Assembly: GCA_025991245.1 (NCBI GenBank)
Contig: BQMJ01000047.1
Coordinates: 1-64,000 of the forward strand
DNA from: Galdieria partita
Lineage: Eukaryota > Rhodophyta > Bangiophyceae > Galdieriales > Galdieriaceae
Direction of reading: 5' to 3'
Length of the DNA: 64,000 nt
This document shows positions 13,980 to 24,535 of the stretch, piece by piece. Each line of letters begins with the position of its first letter. The stretch's first letter is position 1. The notes under the pieces are model-generated. The model was given only the letters and a program-made list of their open reading frames with translations. It had not been told where the DNA came from and ran no database searches. The translations under genes were made by a program, and so were the position numbers.

Positions 13980-14500
13980 TAGGTCAACGTAAGGTTGAAA
14001 GCTGCCATCAGCACCTCGTCTATTCCAACCAAAGCAATTCGCTCCTCTCTCCTCTCCAGTTGGGTGAGACTCGAAATGGTCATAAACCGACAAATAAAGG
14101 AACTGGTTGTTTGAAAAACACAAGAATCAACACAGAATATACTTCGAGTGCTACAAAAGACCTTGATGAGTGTGCCACAAAAGAAGATTCATAGCAGTAA
14201 TTCACAAGACTTTACTTTGTAGTATACTTGGACTTGAAAAACCAAGTTACAATACAAGACTATATAGGGAACAGGGGTTCAAACTTGAAAATAATTGGGA
14301 GCTTTTTACGCCGACTTTTCTTTTTATAGCACTCTACATAGTAAAAAACGCCTTTAAGCTTACCAGAAAATATAGAGCAACAGTTTTCAACAAAGATCCA
14401 AGTTGAGGTACGTTCAACATGAACTTGGACTCAAGACAAGTATTTTTCAAGCTTTGTGGAACTCAAATTTCAAGTCTTTGAAAGTTTACAACCAATAATA
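13980..14500. repeat. Diverged repeat C, copy 2
   Basis: Matches copy 1 through ATCAACACAGAATATACTTC (about 14127), the stretch around ACCAAGTTACAATACAAGAC (about 14241) and GGGGTTCAAACTTGAAAA. It is shorter than the other two copies and its distal part is not recognisable. Confidence 0.6.
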
Positions 14501-15064
14501 GCAGGTCTTGGATGGCAAAGTTTGGTCTTGAAGAGTTTCACGTTGGAACCCACTGTTTGACGCTTTAGGCATCTTTGAACAAATTTATCGTTTTGCTTTG
14601 AGGCAGTATCATTCCATTGAAGCGGAATTATTGTACTTTTTCCACTGAATCTTGAATCTTTACAATGCTACTCTCCAACAAAATGAATTGAGTAAATATT
14701 TAGCTTCTTTTTTTCTTCTATCAAGTACTTGAATAGTTCTTGTGATTCTAAACTCATCTGTCTATGGTCCCAATTATACAATACTTGTATTCATTTAGGC
14801 AATTCTTTTCAGACGAATTGGACTCGAAACCCAATTCTTCTTTATAAGGATGTTTCAAATCCATTTTACATAGAAAAACGTTTAAAATTGTCGATTGCCA
14901 GATTCATTCGAGTTGGATCATTTTTGTAAGCTCCAAGTATACCATATTATTATTTCTATTGATGATACTAAAATGGCTATGATGAAGATTATGATGGCTG
15001 TTACGCTGGTAGTCTTCTTGAATTCCCAAAAATCAGCTTTGCGTTTTGGTAGAAAGTTTTTGAG

Positions 15065-15290
15065 TCTCTTTTTATCTATTCCCAACAGGGTTGAACTTAG
15101 AATCACTTTGTCGGCTTCTCAATATGTACTCTTATAACTTTCTTGTTCAATTTTTATTTTTTAAGAATAATTGAATTGAGACATTCTTCGTCAGATAGGC
15201 TTTTTTGTTCATATATTAGAAAGCAGTTGATTTTTTGTTCCTGTTTTTTCTATTACTACTGTCTTTCTCCCTTCTGTGTTTAGACATAAA
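15065..15290. repeat. Diverged repeat B, copy 2
   Basis: Same orientation and word order as 6565-6810, for example TTATCTATTCCCAACAGG, GTACTCTTATAACT, TAAGAATAATTGAATTGAGA, TTTGTTCATAT, ACTACTGTCT. No conserved frame. Confidence 0.55.
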
Positions 15291-16489
15291 GTTGGACTAT
15301 CGTTTGAATCCAATTATTACTTAGTGGCTTCTCCTTGTATATTATGATGATCTCTATTGTGCAATCTCTTGGCCTTTTTTGTTGTTACTTTTTGCAACTT
15401 TTCACTATTCGAGGAATAAAAATGAATGTATTCTCTTTCTGTTCCATATTCTCTTACACACTGATAAAGTTTCAAAGTTTTGCTAAAAAAAGTTTTAAGA
15501 CGAGAAGAGTTTCAATAACACATGAAATAGAATGAAAAAATAGCAGTTAAATGTTTACCTTTTGAGTATACAAAGTCCTAAAAACCAACAACTTTCTTTA
15601 GAATTCTTGATCTTCCGAGCAAAATTTACCAATCAATAGAATAATTCAGGAAATTCTCTTTGAGTAGTAGCTGATTGAAAGAGTTATATTCCCCTTTCCT
15701 TCACCATGCACATTTCTTTGCAAACAATCTATAGATATCGTGAATATGGTAAAAGAACTGAAATGAAAAGATAGAGCATGTATGATTCACCGAACTCTAT
15801 GTCAATTGTGTTGGCAAATTCGGATTCAAACTATTTCCCTAAGCAGCTCTAGAATGTGGAATATTCATCAAATATGATATATCTTTGAAACAATCTCTTT
15901 TATTTCATCTCATTCACTCAATCCTTTACTAGACAAATTGTTTCGAATACGATATTTTTCAAGATCTCTGCACTTTGTCAATTCAACATACACTAGTCTA
16001 TCTTATCGTAGTGTTCAAGATTAGTTCTCGTAGCGAATATTTCTTCCTTTGCTTTAGTTTTCAAAATACTTTGGACATTTATCAAACGATCTATTTAGTT
16101 TTCTTTTATGTTTTTTCCAATATAGATAAAATAAATCTTTCCATAAGTAAGTATTTACAACTATCTCAGATCAAAAGGAGTCGACAATGTTACCATTCCA
16201 GAAATATCCTCTTTATAACTATTCTTATATGTAGAACAAAGAATGTTCAAAGTTACGGTAATTCTTTCCAAAAAACTCCCACTTTCCTTTCGTAGCACAT
16301 CCTCTTGCTTGACAAAGCTTTTCCAGAAATTCGTTTCTTCTTTCCAATTCTGGGCTTTGAATTGACCAAAGATGAACTCTTGGTCGTTTGCACTCCAAGT
16401 GCTATCCTCAGGTAAAGGCAATGAGGAAACAAGCAAAAATGGCACAAAGACTTTTTCTACGATCAAATTGAGTCTAATTGTGCTTTTTG

Positions 16490-17170
16490 CAGAGCAGGAG
16501 TAGCTTTTGAAGTTCGCAGCCCAGTTTTCAAGGGCGGTCTCTTCTCTCCATTTGGAAAATCAGACCTTTACTAGACATAAACTGACTAACAAGAAACCGG
16601 CAGGGTGTTCGATCAACACAGAATCAATTTTCAATGTAGATAAGGACCTCGATGACTGAAGTAAAAACGAGGATTCTTAACAACATCACAAGACATCTAC
16701 AAGTGACAAGTATTCAAACTCAAAGACAACTAGGAGCCTCATTACCTAGGCGATTTTTCACGATATTACGCATATTAAATACCTTCATAGAGGCCAAAAC
16801 ATAAGGATCAACAGTTCTCAAAGTGGTTCTGAGCTGCAAAGTACATAAGTTGGGACCGAAAAGGTACCTTTGTATGCCACATAAAACTCAAGGTTAAAGC
16901 CCATTCATTGAAGGCTAAGACCAAACGAATAAACGGTTTCGACAATACTCAAAAAGAATCAAAAACTTCTATATGCAATTTTCAAAAGATTTCTTGTTAA
17001 AATTCGAACAAGGAAAAGTCTATAAGGAAACGTTACTTTAAATAGGGTATCAGTAAAGCTACTTAGCCATGAGTTCCACAACCACAACAATGAAACCGTT
17101 GCTATAAGCCAATACAGGTGTGCGTTGGTTATCTTTTGGAAGTTACAAACCATATAGTTTCTTAGCGAAA
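16490..17170. repeat. Diverged repeat C, copy 3
   Basis: Contains CTCTCCATTTGG (about 16536), GATCAACACAGAATC (about 16612), GGATCAACAGTTCTC (about 16806) and CCATATAGTTTCTTAG (about 17149). It ends roughly 230 bases before the start codon of the first gene, so its edge may mark the boundary of the repeat zone. Confidence 0.55.
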
Positions 17171-17402
17171 GGCTAGCCAAGTTTTTTAGAAAGCTTAATT
17201 GACAAAGAGCTTAAGCGAAATAGTGCTAAAAAAAACTGAAAAGTGAAAACTAAATATATTTCATAAAATAAAACATATACGTGGTAGTTTATGATTCTTC
17301 CAATACCAAAGCAAGTTTATTTTAGTGTTATTTATCTTTTTATAATCGAGAAATTCTTTGAAGCACCAACGACCACATATTTCCGATTTTGTTTTGGCGA
17401 CG

Positions 17403-20069
17403 ATGACGAGTTTGGGTGGAAGGAGTCGTGTTGGCTATTCAGGGATTGAATACCCTCTTGTCAACCGAGAATCAGCGATATTACAAGTTCTGGAAGCTTT
17501 TGAATCTTCGTATCTTTTGGATGAAAGAGGTATACCTCAAACTCCTCGACCTCACATAAGCTACGCTCCGCAAATGTATGGGAGCGGCAAAAGCGCCTTC
17601 GGGGAGAACTTCCGAAGGTTCCTTTCCATCAACAAAGAACGTATTTTGCGTTATGTAGATACTAGGAAGAAGTTTCCTGGCTTTGCAATGGGGGAGAATG
17701 TAGGAGAACGAGCTCTAGATGCACTGTTAAACGAGACTTTATATGTTGTGTTGAATCTTCTTAAAGTGCCGAAGGGAACACTTTTTCGAGATACGCTTTT
17801 GGAGTGGATAAGCAAGAAAGCTCTTTCCCAGTTTCCAAACAGTGCAGATTTACTTTCTCAAGTTCTTTCTTATATTGGAAGTCCAGAAGAATGGTTTGAG
17901 AAACTCTTGCAAGTCACCAAGAAACGTTATTTATATCTGTTTATTGATGAAATTGGAGCTTTAGAAGCAGACGAGTTCAAAATGTTTCAGGATTTGATGG
18001 TTTCACAAGGAGCAAATCGAGTGCACAACGTGTATCGTGCCTTCTTTAGAGTTTTATCAAAGGTTGTAAGTGAACCTTTTGTCATTTGTATTGTTGCGGG
18101 GAGATCGGATTGTATAATTAGTAGAGAAGAGGATGCAATGCCTTCCCGAATAACGTTAAATTTTCTTCGGTTGGATCCTTTTTCAGAAGCAACTGTCAAG
18201 TACTTTATACAGAATGCTACTTGTCATAATGTACCTATTCTAAAAGTATTGTTTCCGAGTCATCCTGAGGGACATGATTGGTTCTTCAAACAAGTGTATG
18301 ATTATACAGGTGGTGTTCCTTACTATGTTGTTCATGTTTTAAATGAATTGGGAAACACATGTGAGAGTTGTAATAGTTTTTGTGATCTTTCAGAGGATGA
18401 AATGAAAGAGGAAATGGAGAAAATTGCTCCGACTACTTCTCTCGTAGTAACTCTTTCTCGTATGACACCCGAATCAATGATTGTTTTTTCTTCAATGCTT
18501 CTTGCGAGTATTTTAGAATTTCGTATTCCAAAGAGAGAGACTCTATTTGGTGGTTTAGGAACAGGAAGCCATTCTGAATATGTTTTGGATATTGCCAATC
18601 ATTTTGGTTTTTATTATGTGAGTTGCTCGAGAAGTGAACAAGACGAAGCAAGCAGGATACCTGTTAGAGGCAGAAATGAAACATATTTCAAGTTGGTTTT
18701 TCCAAAGATTGTACTAAAGCATATTCAATCGCGATATTGGACTATTCCTCCTCTTCGATTTGTCTGTAGTTTATTTTCATCGATCAGTCGATTTGATTCA
18801 CCTTCGAGCCGTGGTTTCAAATTTGAAATTATATTTACTCTTATTCTTTATGTTCGATGGTGTTTCTGTTCCAAACTTGGAGAATTGAGTATATTTCGAC
18901 ATAGTTTTGTCGAACATATATCAATAGAATCTACTCAAACCATTGGTAGCTTAAAAGTGGATCCTATTCCCAATTATGTTCCAGCATTTAGTTCGACAGT
19001 GAGTAGAACCCATAGTGCTAACGAAGCAACTTACCATGTCACTGCTTGGAAACCATTTTTTGAAAAGTATTTATCAAAAGATGGAATATTTGTTCCTATT
19101 CGACAAAATTCCAATGGACCTGATGTTCTTATTCGAGTCACAGATATGAAAGGCAATTCTTTTCTTGCTATTCAAGGTGAATCTTCTTCAGAGCAAACAC
19201 CTATGGAGACTGAAACCACCAAGAAGAGAGTATATTTGATAGGTGCTGCATTGAAATGTTTTCAGTTGTCAAGTTCTGGTGTTGGACGTTCAATGGTTAA
19301 GGCAGAAGTTGCTAAATTTTTACATCCAGTGGCGTCACAGCTTGAATTGGAACAGAATGATTTAACAGCCATTCAGTTGATTGTAAGCAACAAGTATACT
19401 GAAGAAGTTTCCAGACAATTTCGTGATAATCAGAATTGGATATTGAATAGTGGAGTTTATTATGAAGACAATAATAATAATATTGTTTACAGTTCTATCA
19501 ACTCTGAAAGACAACCACAGAATATACGAGAAGAGTGGTTGAGGATACCTCCTCATTGTCAAGTTGTAGTATGTTCAACTACATCTTTGCAAACCTTTTT
19601 AGGTCGCAAGGCTAGCGAAGAACTTGAAAGAGTGTTTGCAGACAATCCTGGATGGTTGGAACAACTGAAACCACTTTCTGATTTGTTGAGCAATTCGTTT
19701 GTAGATTTGTTAAGGCGTATTCCACTTGAAGAAACTGAAAGGAATAGTGGAATGATGGAAAGAAGAAGTACTCTTCCAAGTATGGATATTAATGTGATGC
19801 AAGTGGAAGAAACGAGAAGAGAAGAAAATGTTGCTGCATCAAGTTCTATGAGTTCTTCATTTGATTGGAATACTTTTTTAAGAGAATATTGTGGTTTTGC
19901 TGAGGCGTCTGTAATTGAACATTACTCTCGTCAACTGAATTTGTTCACTCCAAAGTCTTTTCCTTATTTAAATGATACACGTTTATCGCGCTATGGTATA
20001 GCAGATCAGGATATTCCCTTGATTATTGACGGAATACATGAGTTTCTTGAGAAAAAAGACAAACAATGA
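17403..20069 (+). CDS. Large subtelomeric P-loop ATPase with SAM-like C-terminus
   Basis: Intronless, 888 codons from the first in-frame ATG (the open frame runs 15 codons further upstream without an ATG). Seen: Walker A YGSGKS at about residues 59-64; a Walker B-like YLFIDEIG near 180; a following VAGRSD strand that could serve as a sensor; TGGVPYYV near 305. After a helical middle part, GPDVLI (about 572) followed 17 residues later by AIQGES has the spacing of a PD-(D/E)XK nuclease core, but the usual lysine is not there, so activity is doubtful. The last 65 residues (about 821-886) look like a SAM domain (FLREY...LSRYGI...II.GIHEFL). Architecture recalls the NTPase-plus-nuclease proteins related to Crinkler/RHS families, which often sit near telomeres; this is inference. 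It is the outermost intact gene. Function unknown. Confidence 0.8.
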   Translation: MTSLGGRSRVGYSGIEYPLVNRESAILQVLEAFESSYLLDERGIPQTPRPHISYAPQMYGSGKSAFGENFRRFLSINKERILRYVDTRKKFPGFAMGENVGERALDALLNETLYVVLNLLKVPKGTLFRDTLLEWISKKALSQFPNSADLLSQVLSYIGSPEEWFEKLLQVTKKRYLYLFIDEIGALEADEFKMFQDLMVSQGANRVHNVYRAFFRVLSKVVSEPFVICIVAGRSDCIISREEDAMPSRITLNFLRLDPFSEATVKYFIQNATCHNVPILKVLFPSHPEGHDWFFKQVYDYTGGVPYYVVHVLNELGNTCESCNSFCDLSEDEMKEEMEKIAPTTSLVVTLSRMTPESMIVFSSMLLASILEFRIPKRETLFGGLGTGSHSEYVLDIANHFGFYYVSCSRSEQDEASRIPVRGRNETYFKLVFPKIVLKHIQSRYWTIPPLRFVCSLFSSISRFDSPSSRGFKFEIIFTLILYVRWCFCSKLGELSIFRHSFVEHISIESTQTIGSLKVDPIPNYVPAFSSTVSRTHSANEATYHVTAWKPFFEKYLSKDGIFVPIRQNSNGPDVLIRVTDMKGNSFLAIQGESSSEQTPMETETTKKRVYLIGAALKCFQLSSSGVGRSMVKAEVAKFLHPVASQLELEQNDLTAIQLIVSNKYTEEVSRQFRDNQNWILNSGVYYEDNNNNIVYSSINSERQPQNIREEWLRIPPHCQVVVCSTTSLQTFLGRKASEELERVFADNPGWLEQLKPLSDLLSNSFVDLLRRIPLEETERNSGMMERRSTLPSMDINVMQVEETRREENVAASSSMSSSFDWNTFLREYCGFAEASVIEHYSRQLNLFTPKSFPYLNDTRLSRYGIADQDIPLIIDGIHEFLEKKDKQ

Positions 20070-21184
20070 ATGTGTATTTTATTGGAAGATGAATAGTTTT
20101 ATGCTTGGTTTAGCCAATTTTAAAAAGGAAACTAGACAGTTTGATAAAGGTCAACTTGGTTTTAAAAAAACATGAGTCTACTGAACGTTATGAATGATCA
20201 AAACACTTTGAGATTTGTATAACACTAAGAAGACGAGATAGATTGAGGCAGCCAAATGTTTTGCCAAATATTTCTTTGTAAGAAGTTTGGAGTGAGGCCT
20301 TTGTCAGCAGACTCGTGATTCGCTTTCTATTGACACTCCCTATTTTTCATCGATAAATACAAGAGTGTGACCTAAAAAGATTCGTGTTGATATACAACTT
20401 GAAGAGCAATACCGTTAGTCTCAACAGTTTCATTGTTTCTTAGAAAATAAAGATCCAACATCCTCATTTTGAAAGTTAAATAATTCGACAAACTTTTCTA
20501 GTTGAATGAATTGGAAAGTTGATAAAATTATTTTCAAGGAATGGTCCACAATAGGGGAAATTCTCTAATTCGAGAAGCAATAATATATGGAGATAATGAA
20601 TTCAATAAGATGGAGCTCGAGCAATTGATGAGAAACATGACTTTAAGTGTAATAGCCATAACGGATTCTTTAATATGAAAAATAAGAACTAGAAATTTGC
20701 AAGAGAATCTAACGCTTTCTGCAAGACATTTTGCACCCAAGATGTGATGACTTCTTATAGAGTATTTTCTATTGAATCTAAAACTCAAGGCTTATTGAAA
20801 ACAAAGCAAGATATCATTTCCGAGAATTGCGTGTCAGCATCAACGATTGAGCTTATACTTCAGCGAATTTTCAAACTTACGAGTCTTTTCACTTAGAAGC
20901 AACGTTGGAGGTACATAAATAGAAGAAAAATTTATTTTCTAAGGTGATTCGAATATGATATTATTTTCAGTTTTCGTGACCCTGTTTTCAATCTCGTTGT
21001 TCTTCACCTAGTCGATTATGTCGCGTGCCTTGCAAAGACGAGAAATTTATGAAAATGTGGTTGTAGGCCGAGAGCAAGACATTTATTTAGTGATTGGACT
21101 GTAGTACAAATTGCAGTTTCGCCGCCAACTCGATCGTTCTCTGAATCCAGTCATCCCTTTCGTCCCACATCTCTTCGAGGATCA
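20070..21184. other. Intergenic, nothing recognised
   Basis: 1.1 kb between the ATPase gene and a small hypothetical gene. Frames are short and full of stops. The last 170 bases contain a short ATG frame (21019, 28 codons) that could be leader sequence of the downstream gene; no other signal is visible. Confidence 0.5.
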
Positions 21185-21508
21185 ATGGCAAGTTCCCAAG
21201 GTGGCCAAAAACGTAATAAGAAGAGGAGACGAGTGGGAGTAACAGATAAGCCTCAGTTACTAAGCTTAATCTGTTTGATTTTGAATGAAGAGTTTACTAT
21301 CAAGTTAGAGGAAGATGATTCTGGAAGGATTGTAGATTCTTGTTTATTGGATTCCAAAGGTATTGATTGGCGACACGGCATAACTATTGTTTGTGTTACT
21401 CCATTACCATTTAAGGAGGCCAAAGGTAGTTTATCAGTGCCAGACTATATTGAATTTCTTTGTAGAGAAGGCTTTTCTGAAAGATTTCGAGTTTTGTTGG
21501 AAAAGTGA
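21185..21508 (+). CDS. Small hypothetical protein, basic N-terminus
   Basis: 107 codons, no intron, ATG start. The N-terminus is very basic (KRNKKRRR at residues 10-17), resembling a nuclear localisation signal. The rest is mixed: a hydrophobic strand (HGITIVCVTPLP), then an amphipathic C-terminal helix ending SERFRVLLEK. Codon use resembles that of the surrounding real genes and the frame is the longest in 2.5 kb, but I do not recognise a family. It could also be a chance frame. Confidence 0.45.
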   Translation: MASSQGGQKRNKKRRRVGVTDKPQLLSLICLILNEEFTIKLEEDDSGRIVDSCLLDSKGIDWRHGITIVCVTPLPFKEAKGSLSVPDYIEFLCREGFSERFRVLLEK

Positions 21509-22440
21509 TGCTTTATTATCCTTTGTTGAAAGCAGAGTGGTTTTGTTCTTTATGATTTACAAAGACTATGATAAATGATATGTTTTGAATATTTTATTTT
21601 CTTGACTGGCAAGCTAATGATGAATCATTGTGGAAGCAGAAAGTCTGAGCTGGATGATTAGCTTGCAATAATAGATGACGTATATATCCTAAACAAAGTC
21701 ATTGTTAGCAGTTTGGTTGAAAAACAAAACTCAACCTAAATTTCATGGAGAATGTCTTTATTGGGTATCGTCAGTTGTATAGAATCACATTGTTTCAAAC
21801 CTGGAGGCATGCTTTTCATCCAAACAATCATTCAGAAAGTATTGAGGAAGCTCTTAAAGTCTGTCAGATAAACGAATCGTTGCTGATCGAAGGAGAAGTT
21901 ATACTCAAACTTGATATTGGGATGGGCTCTTCTTAGAAAGGGACATAGTCCTGGCCGAATAATTTTGAGTCTCCAAAGCTCTAAATAACATCCACACACA
22001 TGAACAGACTGGTTCATTCGTTGAAACTCGTTTCTCAACAAAGTTTGTCTGTAATGTTCTTTTATTAGATTGTTTATGATATTCGAATCGCTCCTAAACA
22101 CTACACAAGCCATAATCTTAGCACAAGTCAAATTTAGTACAAACATTTCTATAGATGCTTTTCTTGTCTACAATAGAGAAAAGTGGCCAGTAGTGAAAAA
22201 GCCAAAAATATATCATACTTGCCCTCTGCTACCACTGTGAGTTTTGATAAAAAGAAATTAGTGCCATTCGAACAATATAAACAAATTTAGCGTTTCAAGT
22301 TTCTAGGTGTCGGCGTTTTCTAAAACGTTTCCCACTCCTGCTGTTCAGTAAAAGTTGTTCAGTGGTTGTATACGCCCTGCAGCTTCCTTTTCACCTCATA
22401 CTTATGGAATAGGAAAGAGTTTCATAGGAGAATACTTTAA
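21509..22440. other. Intergenic, possible fragment only
   Basis: A 63-codon ATG frame at 21745-21936 on the plus strand has a protein-like centre (SIEEALKVCQINESLLIEGE) but no recognisable family and nothing protein-like after its stop. It may be part of the decayed material that follows. Confidence 0.35.
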
Positions 22441-23500
22441 ACAAAATTGCTAAAGAACAAGAAAAGCTGAGGTGAGGGTGCCTTTTCACCCCTTCGAACG
22501 CAATGGGGCATGTCAGTTTCTTCGATAGTTTTACCATTCCATTAGGAAGCAACCCGAGCTATACTTAACGCCAAGGCTTTCAGGAAACTGAGGTAGCGAG
22601 CTCTCGTAAACGAAATGCTCAGTTTGAAGACAACGGGCAAAGTGTATTTGGCCAAATTTTTGCAGAAAACTTTGTAGCAACTTATTGCTTCATTGCGGCT
22701 GCAGTGAATTGTTTGGACTTTGTCGAGTACGTTCTCCAGCGGTTTAGAAACAACTTTTATTTTAGATGATTGAAGAACTCAGCGAAATAATAGGATCTGT
22801 GAAGATTCTAGCAAACTTACCAAGAGGCATTTGTGAAGTCAGGACCGAGTTGTATCCCCTTTCACAATTTTTTTAGAGAGATATGAACGTTGCTTGATAC
22901 AGGAAAAGTAATTTTATACTTGGCTCGTAGATCTGCAGAAACCACAACTCGTTTGAGTGTTGCTCGCTCGAGTAGAATGATTCTCCATATATTGTGGTTA
23001 ATCCCTTGAACCTCAAAGATATTGAAGACAATTTGAGCCTAAATGGATGAAGTGTTGAAGGACTGGTTATTACCCTGAGATGAGTTGCAAAATCGCTTTG
23101 TAGAATTGTCGAAAAGGAAGATTGGAGAAACTCCATTGATTTTAGAAAACACACACTGATGGCTTTGTTAGATGTAGTACGAAAACGAAGAGTACGATAA
23201 GATTATTGCAGAAAATAGCAAAGCTTTCTGGATAATGTTTTTGATGATTTGAGAAAACTAACTGGGGCTTTTTATTATTCAAGAGATAGTCGATTCCATT
23301 ATCGATTGGTTTTTTTGAACTGTTTGCTACAAACTGTGTTTGAAAGTGGTGATGTCGTTATACACTGTGGAATGTCGTTTGATGGATCTACTTGCATCGT
23401 TTAGGCTTTATGCTGCATGATAACTTTCTCTCTTCATCCAATTAGGAGGTTATGAAAGCCAAGGCTCATAGAAGAGTTCTTTAGAGCATTAAATAATTCT
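22440..23500 (+). pseudogene. Probable decayed protein gene, family not recognised
   Basis: Protein-like stretches follow one another on the plus strand but in changing frames with stops between them: MIEELSEIIGSVKILANLPR (22766), DTGKVILYLARRSAETTT (22897), VEKEDWRNSIDFRKHTLMAL (about 23111-23170), then a longer open piece from about 23221 to 23403 with LTGAFYYSRDSRFHYRLV and DVVIHCGMSFDGSTCI. A single intron might join the last two pieces (an acceptor AAAATAG ends at 23217), but the earlier stops are not explained by short GT-AG introns. A dead or dying gene is the simplest reading; a real gene with several missed introns remains possible. Confidence 0.4.
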
Positions 23501-23723
23501 GATTTATCAGACTTCATAAGATAACCTGTAGAACTTTAGAAATGAAAGGATGAACATAAGGAGAAATGGCGACTAATGAGTACCAGAAAATAATGTCATA
23601 TCTGACAGTGAGGATAAACAACAAGCAATGCACACACGAAATTCCTAATAGCCTACTGAAATGGAATAAAACACTTTATCTAGATTCTCTCCTATTATGA
23701 TCATCGAAAGCAGCATAACGCTA

Positions 23724-24535
23724 TCAAACAAACCTCATATCATCTTCCGATTTCTTATTTTCTCGAAGAAACTGAATAAGTTGAGTTGTTACCTCAGATA
23801 CTATCGCATCAGGATTCGAATCTTGATTCATATTTTCTTCAAACGAAATATGAATATCTGCCTGTAAATAGAAAGGCAGTCTTGCTCTTCGTATGTCTTC
23901 TATTTGCTCAACTGACGGGAATCGTAACAACTCATTATTATCATCTCTCTGAAGTCTTCTGAAAAGAATAGAAACAGCAACGTCTAAAAATACAACAATA
24001 CCGTTCTGAAAAATTTTAGAAAAAACAAGTTACAATCAAGACCACTTACGTGAAGAACTGCCCAATTGCTGTTTCTAAGCACAACTCCTCCTCCAGTTGC
24101 AACTACACAGCATACGTAAGACTGAACTTCATTCAACACACTACTTTCTATTTCTCTAAGTTTCTCTTCTCCATTTTCTTGGATAATCTCTGATATTTTT
24201 TTCTTCGAAGCTCTCTCAATTATCTGATTAGTATCCAAAAAGGAATAGCCCAACTTTCTCGCTAAGAGTTGACCTACTGTACTCTTTCCACATCCAATCA
24301 TACCGACAATGTATATAGGAGTCTTTCTCAAAAGTCTTCTAAGCTCCAAGGCTGCTTGTGAAGAGTCTGATTCACTACGACAGCTACATATAAGGTGCTT
24401 TCGAAATAGCGACAAGTAAGAAGCACAAAGTCTCGAAGACTTCCCGACTCGTGTCTTATTGCAGTACTTTAGAGATAATGTAGTTAAAGTAACCGGACAA
24501 AAACAGGATATCAAACGCACTTTATTCTCTTGCAT
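23724..24535 (-). CDS. Shikimate kinase, probably plastid-targeted
   Basis: ATP + shikimate to shikimate 3-phosphate, fifth step of the shikimate pathway (chorismate, aromatic amino acids), normally in the plastid. Two exons: 24050-24535 and 23724-24005, with a 44-nt GT-AG intron; 255 aa from the ATG at 24535 (an upstream in-frame ATG at 24583 would add 16 residues). Residues 1-65 are Ser/Arg-rich and nearly free of acidic residues, like a transit peptide. Walker A GMIGCGKST at about 78-86; the DTNQ stretch at the shikimate-binding DxD position begins with the conserved Asp; ATGGGVVLR at about 146-154; a RRARLPFY lid-type motif lies in exon 2. The start lies inside the 3' end of the CSP41a gene on the same strand (overlap 14 nt, or 62 nt from the upstream ATG). 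Confidence 0.92.

Larger units (their letters stand above)
11500..17402. other. Inner subtelomere, balanced composition, repeat-bearing
   Basis: From about 11.5 kb the base composition loses the strong plus-strand T bias of the outer region. It holds three copies of repeat C (listed separately) and the second copy of repeat B. No protein gene is recognised; frames are short and not shared between repeat copies. The final 150 bases before 17403 are AT-rich and would contain the promoter of the ATPase gene. Confidence 0.5.
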
